Assembly: GCA_037176725.1 (NCBI GenBank)
Contig: JAZBRS010000060.1
Span: forward strand, 51,364,001-51,428,000
Source of the DNA: Posidonia oceanica
Lineage: Eukaryota; Streptophyta; Magnoliopsida; Alismatales; Posidoniaceae
DNA: 64,000 nt
Direction of reading: 5' to 3'
The notes under the pieces were generated by a model. That model was not told the DNA's origin, ran no database searches, and saw nothing but the letters and a program-made list of their open reading frames with translations. The translations under genes were made by a program, and so were the position numbers. Positions 46,291 to 55,670 of the stretch are shown here, piece after piece. How positions within the stretch are numbered: the stretch's first letter is position 1; each line of letters starts with the position of its first letter.

Positions 46291-46749
46291 AGCTGGCAAC
46301 CCTAACTGCTCGGCGATAGGTCTGTTAACCTATCACTCCTGGGCTGGGAACCCTAACTGCTTGGCGATAGGTCTGTTAACCTATCACTCCTGGGCTGGCA
46401 ACCCTAACTGCTCGGCGATAGGTCTGTTAACCTATCACTCTCGGGCTGGCAACCCTAACTGCTCGGCGATAGGTCTGTTAACCTATCACTCCCGGGCTGG
46501 CAACCCTAACTACTCGACGATAGGTCTGTTAACCTATCACTCTTGGGCTGGCAACCCTAATTGCTTGGCGATAGGTCTGTTAACCTATCACTCCCAGGCT
46601 GACAACCCTAACTGCTCGATGATAGGTCTATTAACCTATCACTCTCGGGCTGGCAACCCAAACTGCTCGATGATAGGTCTGTTAACCTATCACTCTCGGG
46701 CTGATATCCCTAACTATTCAGCGATAGGTCCATCAACCTATCACTCTGC
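46291..46749 (+). repeat. 51-bp tandem array with a hairpin in each of nine units
   Basis: Nine units start at 46291 and every 51 bp after it. Each holds GGCTGGCAACCCTAACTGCT and the stem-loop GATAGGT, CTGTTA, ACCTATC (first copy 46315-46334). Because 51 is divisible by three, a frame with a 17-residue repeat stays open; I take this as a by-product. Diverged single units continue to about 48940 and occur in element A (128-300) with other stem bases that still pair. Confidence 0.85.
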
Positions 46750-47438
46750 ACATTCTTCTGCACATTCATGCCATCCTGCACAAGTCTATCATCATGCATT
46801 CTTCATTTTCTGCACATACATGTCATTTCCTGCATCCTGTAAAAGACAAAAGCACCAAAAAATCAAGAAAATCAAAAAACGCAAAAATATTTTCTCGCCT
46901 TGCTACTGGTTTTCCCTTTTTATGTTTTCTTAAACCAAAAAAACCATAAAAATAAAAAACCAATGCAAAAACCCCAAAACATGCTTGTCCCTTCCCCTTC
47001 TAAAAAATACAAAACCCATAAACACTTGTATATTCAGAAACCTGGCTACGGACAAACAAGCAGCGCCTAGAGGATGTCAAGCAGTGACAACCTCAGGCAG
47101 GTCTCTCCCGATCAGCGCCATCTCTTGCATGTGGCTACAAAGTGAGACTAAGAGCAAAATAGAGCATCTCGCTGAGTTTTAGAACACCAGAAGCAAGATC
47201 CACCTTATCAAGAGAGTCCGCCGACATGGAGAGGACCAAAGCAGAGTAGAGCATAGCTAGAGGCTGCAAGCACACATTGCAGAGGCTGAAGGTGTACGCC
47301 GATCAGCCAAACTCTCAACGCCTCATCAAGGACCGCTACCCCAAGAGGGTGAAGACATGCATATCCAAAAGAATAGAGATCATGTGAGCAAAAGAACATG
47401 ATAACATGATATGCATGCTAAGCATAAAAGAAAAATGA
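46750..47438 (+). other. Element B 3' internal DNA without a gene
   Basis: The A-rich section (46840-47010) corresponds to the T-rich section at 1800-2000 in element A, inverted. 47010-47400 matches about 1380-1760 of A in the same way. No coding region is supported. Confidence 0.6.
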
Positions 47439-47447
47439 AGAAAGAAG

Positions 47448-47717
47448 TTGAAGAAAGAAGGCGCTCATGAGAGGAGTGATTCGGATGAGCGTCAAAGCCC
47501 CCTCAGCTTCCAACTTCAAGCGCCACACTGGCAACTGCATGGGACACTTAATCAGGAGGACCTGGCCCCACCCTCCAAGCGCAGCAGCACTCTCCAATCC
47601 CCTATGCAGACAACTCTACCTCCCTGGCAGGCTAGATGCAACTCTAGTCGCTCAAGAGGGGAAAAGAAAGATCTATCCGTGAGCGTCAAAAGCGGTAGTC
47701 GGTCCCCAAGGAATTAA
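47448..47717 (+). other. Conserved open block of 89 codons, function unknown
   Basis: Counterpart of 1091-1363 in element A, about 70% identical in inferred peptide, with one codon fewer and the same terminal TAA. It begins at TTG after an in-frame TGA at 47436, so it has no start codon of its own. It lies about 1.3 kb downstream of the splice-donor-like site, so it could be an exon. Beyond its stop the frame stays open for about 60 codons (to about 47908) and is again partly shared with A. Confidence 0.4.
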
Positions 47718-48179
47718 GACGAAGGCTATGAAGCTGCATCCAACGCTTCTGCTACCCACATGCAGCCAAAGGCTATACTCTGCAAAGCTAAGGCCTCATC
47801 CCGAACCAAGAGTGAGAAAAGAGAGCCACCGACCACAACTCGGCATGGTGTTGCTCGAGGATCGAGGACCCCTGAGTCAGAAAGTGCAGAAGCACCCTCT
47901 TGACACTAGCTGCTTTTGAGTCCAAAGCCACCAAAACATGCATGCTATAATAACTTATCTTCCCTTCACCCTGTTTTTGAAAATCGGAGCCAAGGATGAG
48001 CACCTTTTGCCTGACCTCGCTCAGAGGCTCCGCGCTTTTTCAAATTTTGCCGCCCACCGCATTGGGTAGGTCCGTGATGACCGGCGTGTCCCTCATTTGT
48101 CACCTCGTGACGCCACGAAGCATGCCCGCGCTAAGACCATTGCACACCCGCCACGAGGGATTTCCTATTTTCTCTGTAT

Positions 48180-48940
48180 CTTCTTGCATTCATTCCTTGC
48201 ATTCGGGCTGGCACCCCTAACTGCTCGGCGATGGCTCCGTCAACCTATCATCTCGCATCCATCCATCCATCTTTTGCATTTTGGTGCTAAGGGTGCTTCG
48301 GCTGTCCCCTGGTATCATCTGATACCAGGGGCATCTTTTCTGCTGCCTTGTGGTATCGTCCCTTCATCTCATTGGGCTGGCAGCCCTAACTGCCCGGCGA
48401 TAGGTCTGTCAACTTATCACCTCGCATTCATCATTCCATCGCATCCTCCACTGGCATTGCACCTCGCACGGTGAGCCCCTGCATCCATTCCACTGCATTC
48501 GGGCTGGTACCTCTAACTACTCGGCTGACAAACCCGTTAGTGTTATCTCCACCTTGCATTTGATGCCATGGGCACTTCGGCTGTCCCTTGGTATCGTTCA
48601 CCGATACTAGGGGCATCTTTTTTGCTGTCCCATGGTATCCCATTTCCATCTGCATTGGGCTGACATCCCCAACTGTCGCGGGAGCATCTCTGGACCTCTG
48701 CCGTACCTTCTGGTTCGATATCCCGCCCCCTTTCCACCCTCATTGGGCTGATAGCCCTAACTATCCGGTGATGAGTCCGTTAACTCCTCATCGGGCTGAT
48801 AGCCCTAACTATCCGGTGATGGGTCCATTAACTCCTCAGAGGGCTAATAGCCCTAACTATCCGATGATGAGTCCGTCAACTCCTCATGGGCCGATACTCC
48901 CTAACTATCCGGTGATAGGTCCGTTAACTTATCACCCTTT
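48180..48940 (+). repeat. Dispersed and degenerate hairpin units
   Basis: Units with GGGCTG-N-AGCCCTAACT and a stem-loop lie near 48205, 48370, 48500, 48745, 48790, 48840 and 48890. Examples of stems: GATGAG with CTCATC (48770-48792), and GGTGATAGGT with ACTTATCACC (48911-48936, one G-T pair, loop CCGTTA). They are interleaved with a ~300-bp duplication of GGTATC...ATACCAGGGGCATCTTTT (48310-48340 and 48590-48620). Confidence 0.65.
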
Positions 48941-48979
48941 CGTCGTAGTGTAATAGCATTCTATTGCATGGCATTTGCA

Positions 48980-49800
48980 TTTCATCATCACTCGAGCATC
49001 GCATGCTTGGGATTCGAACCCCTGGCTAGCGTATTGCCTAAGGTACCATCCTCGGCACCCGCAAGACTTTCGCAGCTTGCCAGCCTTGGATGATACTCGC
49101 AGCAGTGCGCGGCCTTGGGATCGTTTTCTCGGTTTCGCATGCCCGGCGTTCCACTGTCTATACACTGCATTCCACTGCATAACATTAGCATTTCATCGCA
49201 TAACATCATATAGCTTTCTTGTGCCCTCCGTAGAGTCAGTCCTAGTATTGCATCTCATCATTACACGGACATCGCATGCTTAGGATTCGAACCCTTGGTT
49301 CGCGTACTGCCTAAGGTAGCATCCTCAGCACCTGCAAGACTTTCACAGCTTGCCCACTTTGGATGATACTCGCAGCAGTTCGCGGCCTTGGGATGGTTTT
49401 CTCTGTTCCGTGTGCCTGACGTTCCACTGTTTATACCTTGCATTTCGCTGCATAGCATCACGCACTTAGGATTCGAACCCTTGGTTCGTGTACTACCTAA
49501 GGTAGCATCCTCAGCACCCATAAGTCTTTCGCAGCTTGCAGGCTTCGGATGGTACTTGCAGTAGTGCGCGGCCTCGAATCGTTTTCTCGGTCTCGCGCGC
49601 CCCATTACATAACATTGCATTCTTATTACGCTGCTACTCCTCTGAAGTCATTACATCAACTTCCACATCCCATTTTCATGTCATGGCGTGCCTAGGAAAT
49701 CGAACCCCTGATCGTGCATTGCTAAGGTGACATCCTCGGCACCCGCAAGACTTTCGCAGCTTGTCGGCTTAAGATGACACCTGCAGCAGTGCACGGTCAG
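48980..49800 (+). repeat. Four tandem ~190-275-bp units, each with a tRNA B-box-like word on the minus strand
   Basis: Units begin near 49001, 49274, 49461 and 49686. Each has GGATTCGAACC or a close variant (minus strand GGTTCGAATCC) at 49010-49020, 49283-49293, 49469-49479 and 49697-49706. This is followed by CCTAAGGTANCATCCTC, GCACCCGCAAGACTTTCGCA and a GCAGCAGTGCGCGGCC-like phrase. No A box or full cloverleaf is visible, so I do not call tRNA genes. Confidence 0.7.
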
Positions 49801-50247
49801 GATCGCTTCCTTGGCATTACATGCCCGCCATCGCATGCACATCCACAGCATCTCTTTGTCAGCACCTTTACTTTTAGCCTTTACCTTCACCACTTGCATC
49901 GCCTATGCCTACAGTAGAAGCTTGGCAAACGGCACCACCGCGCTAGAGCTGCACATCGCTCAGTGCACCCAATCGTCTGGCTCTCCTGAAGTATTGCCCG
50001 ACGATGTTGCATTGCATTTTTCCGCCTTTCCGCGTGCATGCATCACCCGCTTTCCCCCCAGAGGAGTACAACGCAATGAGCATTCGCGTAGGCATCGCAT
50101 CTACAACAACACCGTACACTAGCCTTTGCATTAGCACTACATCCTAGTGTTTGCATTCATCTGCATTTGGTGACGAGTCAAGATTTTCGGTGCATCTGCC
50201 GAATAAGTGACTCACGTCTATAGCAACGTCTAGCTCTCTCTGGTCAG
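49801..50247 (+). other. Element B DNA before the polypurine tract, no gene
   Basis: Mixed composition with short open frames of no recognisable content. A TCTAGCTCTCTCTGGTCAG segment (50229-50247) resembles the LTR 5' region GAATCTCTCTCTGGTGG. Confidence 0.5.
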
Positions 50248-50327
50248 ATGGGGTGTCTTGTCAACCCTGAGCAGCGACCTCGCTTCGCTTGACCTCGCTC
50301 AGGGAGGGGCATCTGTAGACACCCCAT
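50248..50327 (+). promoter_or_regulatory. Polypurine tract within a nested inverted repeat
   Basis: The PPT AGGGAGGGGCA (50301-50311) precedes the 3' LTR start at 50314. Outer arms ATGGGGTGTC (50248-50257) and GACACCCCAT (50318-50327, inside the LTR) are perfectly complementary. Inner arms CCCTGAGC (50265-50272) and GCTCAGGG (50297-50304) also pair. The plus-strand priming site thus lies between two stems. Confidence 0.7.
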
Positions 50328-53300
50328 TTTGACAGGCTGAATTAGTGGAATCTCTCTCTGGTGGCTTCTAAACCAAACACTTAACCTAAACCCAAAATCA
50401 CACCCTTCTTTTCAAACCAAAACTCCAAATCAAACCCCAAAAACAAACCTAGAACTACACCCATTTTCTAGCCCAAAAACCATCCAAAAACCCTAGGAAA
50501 ACACATCCCTTTCTTCAACCTAGAAAACCATTCAAAAACCCTAAGAATTTCCCATCAAAACTACTCCCAAAAACCCTAGAAAACCTAGGTAAACTACCCT
50601 TTTTCTAGCCCAAAAACCATCCAAAATCCCTAGGAAAACACATCCCTTTCTTCAACCTAGAAAACCATCCAAAAACCCTAAGAATTTTCAACCAAAACTA
50701 CTCCCAAAAACCCTAGAAAACCTAGGTAAAACCACCCTTTTTCTAAATCTAAAATCCTTCCAAAAACCTCCCAAAAACCCTAGAAATCCTAGGTAAAATC
50801 ACCCTTTTTCTAAACCCAAAATCCTTCCAAAAACCTCCCAAAATCCCATTAGAAACCCTAGGTCACACACTCACTCAAAACCACTCCAAATCCAAGCCTT
50901 TATCTTTCTCATCTCTCCTGATTATCCTTTTCTCTCTCCTTTTTATCCTCCTTCTCATTCTCCTTCTTCTCCTCTCTTTCTTTCTTCTTTTCTTGCTCTC
51001 CAGTGGGCCCACCTTATGCTTCTTTCTTTCCTTTATTTTATCTTTATTTTTATTTCATTTTATTTTATCCCATGTTATTTAATCTTTAATTTCTTTCCTT
51101 CCCTCCCTTTCTTTCTTTCTTTCTCCCTTCCTTCCTTTCTTTCCTTCTTTCTTTCCTTCTTTCTTTTCCTTTTTTCCACATTAAACCCTAAAACCCTAAT
51201 TAAAAAAGGAAAACCCAAGAAGAAACAAATCAAAACCTTAAAAAATAATTAAAAAACTTGGACAAACAATTAGAAGAAAAATCCAGCTAAAAAGTAGCTA
51301 AAGACTAAGAATACAATCCAAAAATACAATTAAAAACAAACAAAAGGAAAAAACCCTTTTAAAAACAATCAAAAGAAAATCCTAGAAAAAAAAAGAAACA
51401 ATCCAAGAACCTAGGATAAAAATAATTAAAAAACAACAACAAACAATTAACAAACCTAAAAGACAATTAAAATATAAACTCATGAAAAACAATTAAAAGA
51501 CTTAATTTAAAAATAATTAAAAAACTTAACAAACAATTAAACAAACTTAGAAACAATTAAAAGAAAAACCTAAGAAAAATAATTATAAAAACTTAAACAA
51601 AACTAAAACCCCTCTAAACCCTAACTAACAAATTAAAAACAATCTTCTAAACCCTAATGAAAAACCTTAATCTAAAAAAATCACTTTTTCTATTCCCAAA
51701 ACCTAATTTCTCTTTCTTTTTCTCCTCCTTTTTTCCTACCCATTTTCTTTTTTCTTTTCTCTTTTTATCCGGCCCAACCCACTGCTGCCTTCTGCTTCCC
51801 TCTTTTTTCTTTTTTTTCAGCAGCCCAGCCCACCTTCTCCTCCTCCTTCCTTTCTTTTTTCCTTTCTTCTTTCCCGGCCTTCTCCTTCTTCTTCCATCTC
51901 CTTTCTCCCGCAGCCTACGACCTTCAGCCAGAATCTTCTCCCCCTCGGCCAGCTGCCTTCCCTCCATTTGCAAAAACCAATTTCCCCCCACCATCGCCAT
52001 CACCTCGCCTGCCACTCCTGCACTCACAGCCTCTCTCAGCCCTCCCGTCCTTTGGTAGCTCACCCCTCTGCGGTAGTAACTCCGGGCCTTGTCGCGCGTC
52101 TCGTCCGGCCAGCCCTCCTCTCAGCACTAGTCTCCCCGCGCTCGTGGATTTCAAATTCTCCACTCGAGTGCTCGGCCCCAGTTAAAACCAATCCCTTCTC
52201 CTTGGCCACCTTTTTTTCAGAGCAAATTGAGAGAGCCAGAGAGAACCAGAGAGAGCACCCAATCCCTCCTTCTTCCTCTGAAATTCTGAACTCCTTCTCC
52301 TAGCAACCAGCCTCCTTCCAGCTTCCACTCTTCTGCATTCCACTCCCCAATCCGCACCACAACACCCAGCATCTCCACCTTCCACACTTCACCGCCCAGC
52401 CAGCAATCTAGAATCCACCCCCAAACACCTGCAGCCTCCACTCACTATCAGACCTCTACTCCCTCTGAAATTCCCAGCTCCACAGTCCACTCCATCACCC
52501 CAAACTCCTCCACCCTACTCACCGAACCACCACCTTCTCAGACCACCCAACACTTCACCCTGAAACCCCCAACATCTTCCCCAATCCACAGCAAACACCT
52601 ACGCCCAACCTCTGCCTAAAAACTTCCAACTTCTCCACCTTCTTCCAGAATCGCCTCCTGACCAATTCAGACCTTCCTCCACCTTCACCGAGCGTCCAGC
52701 AAGCCATCGGAGGGTTCCATCCAGCCCGGAGAGCGACAGAGTGCCACCGACACCTCCAGCTCCACCAGCAGCACCCAAATATCCGTTCCCCTATTGCAAG
52801 CATGCAACTTCGCTCCAGACCGGTTCCTGAGCTCCGGAGCAGCACCAGCAACTCATCCAGATCGTCGTGCGCTGCCGGGAACACCCGCAGCAGCACCACG
52901 ACCCCCGCCAGCTCCTGGTCAACCCACCGAGGTCGGGGGAGCGATCCAGCTGCGCAAACAAGTAACTCTCTTCACGCCTAGCTTAATTTTTTCCTCCTCT
53001 TGCTTCCCAGCCCCTTAGACCTAGGTTCTGGTCCCTGGTTCACCGATTCGTCGTCGCCGTGGAGTCTTCTTCTCCGACGAGCCATTCCTACGCAGACCGT
53101 GCTCCAGATGTCTGCAGCCCTCACCGACCATGCTCCGAGCTCTGTCGAGGTTGCAGAAGCGTCCTCCTGCCCTCCGTTTCCGCCGACGACACCTCCAGCT
53201 CCAATTCCACCTTCTGCAGAACTCCATCGTCGCCGCCAACCCGCTGCAGCCTCCGTCATGCGTCGCTGACTAGCCCACGGCCTCCGAGGAGGTCCCCCGC

Positions 53301-54634
53301 AGCTCGCCGACGCTCCAGCTCCACCGTGTCGAGCCTCCTTCTCCGGTGTGGGCAGTTTCAGTCCGCTGCTATAGTGCCCCAAGTTTTTTAATCCCATTAG
53401 TTGGCTTTTGTTTTATTTTTTTCTTAACTTAGATATTTTACCATTACATTGCATTAGTTTCCTTTAGTTTTATTTATTTACTTTTAGGTCAAGCTGTAGT
53501 TTGAGTTCCATTTAAATCTGAATTAAAACTATATTACATTGTGTGCAATTCCTATCTTTTCTTTTATTTTCATTTCAGTCCTGCTGTAGTTTAAAAACTT
53601 CTGATATCATTTACTTTTAGCCCAGTTATTTATTTTTATTGCATCTTAGTCCCTCTGTAGTTCAAAGCTTTTTATTATTTTTTAGTTTCAGCCCTGTAAT
53701 TTATTTTTATGGCATCTTGGTCCTCCTGTAGTTCAAAATACTTTACTGTTTCTTAGTTTTTAGTCTAGCTATTTATTTTTTTTGCATCTAGGTCCTCTAG
53801 TTGATTAATATCATTTAATTTCATGTTTTTAGCATATTACATTGCATTTATCTCCTGCTATTTATTTTATTTGCAGATCAGTCCTCTATTTAGTTGTTAA
53901 ATTTATTTAATCTCATATTTTACCATATTACATTGCACTTTTATCCTAATCTATTTTATTATTACTTTCCAGTCCTCTGCATGTTAGAAAAATCATTTAA
54001 TCTCATACTTTACCATATTAAATTGCATTTTAGCCCCTGCATTTATTTAATTTGCATTTCAGTCCACTGCATGCATTCACAGCATTTATTTAAATTGCAT
54101 TCCAGACCCTGCATTTTATTGCATTTGCATTCAGGTCCCTAGGTTTGCATATTCATTGTAGTTAGGCCCCTGGTTTTTAAAATCATTGCATATAGGCCCC
54201 TAGGTTTGCATTTATTTGCATCTAGGTCCCTATCTTTTTAAAATCATTGCATATAGGTCCCTAGGTTTGCATTTTTTGCATCTAGGTCCCTATCTTTTCA
54301 AAATCATTGCATATAGGTCCTTAGGTTTGCATTTTAATCACATTTAGGTCCTTTTCTCACATTTTTGCATACATTTGCACTGTTTTGCATACATTTGCAT
54401 CGTTTTGTGTACCCACACCTTGTTTTGCTTGTGTTTGCATCGTTTTGCTTGCCCGCTCCTGTTTTCCCTCGTTTCTTGCACCATTTTGCGTGCCTGCTTC
54501 GTTTCTTTCACCGTTTTGCGTGTTTGCCCCGATTTCCCTTTGCATGTTGCTTGCATTGCCTAGTTTTACCGCTATTTTGTTTTATCGCCTGCATTTGCAT
54601 TTAGGGCAGTGATGCTTACTACTTGGAGTTCTTA

Positions 54635-54657
54635 CGGACCAGGGTTCGCCTGGTTCG
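54635..54657 (+). promoter_or_regulatory. Conserved LTR hairpin (element B copy)
   Basis: CGGACCAGG pairs with CCTGGTTCG (one G-T pair) around GTTCG, the best-formed copy of this hairpin. About 180 bp downstream (54835-54862) CGGGGGTGCCTAACACC...CCCCG forms a second conserved stem. Confidence 0.55.
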
Positions 54658-55031
54658 GAATACAGACAGTGTTGCTGAGTGCTTAGTTTGCACGTTTAAT
54701 TCCTTGCACGCATTCCATCACTTAGAGCATCCATTTGAGCATTTAGATAGGCATTCATGGCACTTAGGCATTCAAAGCATGCATTTCCCTGCATATGCGA
54801 GCGTAAGCCTAGAAAGACCGATTCTCGGGCGTGTCGGGGGTGCCTAACACCTTCCCCGCACATAACAGGAGTCCTTGCCCTTTCTCATGGCCCGTAATGA
54901 CCATATTACCCTTATTCTAGGCACGAGTCACATCATTTGCATCTCATTTCATCTGCTTTACTTTGCATTGCATCTTTTGTTTGGTTTTGCGTGTTTATTC
55001 ACGCATTTCCCCGATTTCCCTTGTCTCCCGA

Positions 55032-55060
55032 CTTAATAAACACGATGGCGACTCTGATTT
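55032..55060 (+). promoter_or_regulatory. AATAAA and PBS-like word inside element B 3' LTR
   Basis: TTAATAAACACGATGGCGACTC places AATAAA next to TGGCGACTCTG (from 55046), about 173 bp before the LTR end. The same pair is in solo LTR 1. Confidence 0.5.
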
Positions 55061-55219
55061 GTCTTATCTTCTTCTTTTCTTTCCTTTTTCCCCTTTTTTA
55101 AGTGTTTTCAAGTCAAGTCTTCCTTCTTGGACACACCCGCTAATAGTGAACCTGATTCCGATTAGTGCACATGAGCTTTGGCAGCGTACATGGACGATCT
55201 GAACACCGAGATTACTACA

Positions 55220-55670
55220 CCCATAAGCCAAAAATCCCATTAATTGTGAACATGCAGGTTTAATTAATCAACTAATTATTCACTTCAACAAATAAAACCT
55301 ACGATCTATCTGAAACTTGCATTATTTTATTTTCTTGTTTGTTGCACGGTCTATTTAGAACAGACCTTGGCTATTGGAAGAACAGGGCTTAAACCACCTG
55401 TTCAGAAGGCGCCTCGCTCAGCCGCCCTTTCAAACGGTGACTTGTTTGGTCGCCTGAATTACAGGCGACAGAAGGGTAGACGTTCCAGTGTGCATTGTTT
55501 GCAGGGATTTAACTATCACCAATAACAAGTTGAATTTAGCATTAGAACAGCAACTGCTTCTTTTATTTTATTCGCATTTACTTAATCAAGTCTATACTAA
55601 GTAGTGTTAATTGAGTCTGTAATTTCCTTTTTCAACTTTCCTGTAATAATTTAAAAGACAATCCTGCACG
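55220..55670 (+). other. Element D leader, second part
   Basis: It continues from 33730 after the CCCAT duplication. It holds one AGTCGCC-type stem-loop cassette (55407-55469) and AT-rich DNA up to the gag ATG. No gene. Confidence 0.6.

Larger units (their letters stand above)
33731..55219 (+). mobile_element. Element B, complete gag-only LTR retrotransposon (contains solo LTR E)
   Basis: Both LTRs are present, and CCCAT flanks the whole unit (33726-33730 and 55220-55224), a 5-bp target duplication. Joining the flanks makes element D continuous. Order: 5' LTR (33731-33781 plus 39680-42082), four PBS copies, leader, gag (43679-46117), splice-donor-like site, 51-bp hairpin array, pol-free 3' region, polypurine tract, and 3' LTR (50314-55219). 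There is no protease, RT or integrase. It fits the TR-GAG class of non-autonomous plant elements, probably mobilised by Tat/Ogre relatives such as C. The LTRs are nearly identical over long shared stretches, so insertion is fairly recent. Confidence 0.9.
50314..55219 (+). mobile_element. 3' LTR of element B
   Basis: It starts TGTAGACACCCCATTTTGAC and ends GAGATTACTACA; length 4906 bp. Sections in order: AAACCCTAGAAAACCTAGG clusters to 50870, CTTT/CCTT pyrimidine tracts (50900-51180), A-rich DNA (51190-51660), pyrimidine-rich then GC-rich DNA (51700-53390), quasi-periodic TTGCATNTAGGTCC DNA (53400-54350), a CGTTTTGCNTGCC repeat (54355-54545), and the conserved core (54600-54940) with hairpin and GGTGCCTAACACC. 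AATAAA and a PBS-like word come last. An intact copy of what the 5' LTR has lost. Confidence 0.92.

Noticed and set aside
46291..46749. CRISPR-like array
   Set aside because: The whole 51-bp unit is repeated with no unique spacers, and the setting is a plant retrotransposon.
46250..46933. Long open frame with a 17-residue repeat
   Set aside because: It exists because the 51-bp array has a period divisible by three; the flanks are non-coding and the related units in element A are not open.
49001..49020. tRNA gene on the minus strand
   Set aside because: Only the B-box-like word is present; no A box, acceptor stem or anticodon arm could be fitted.
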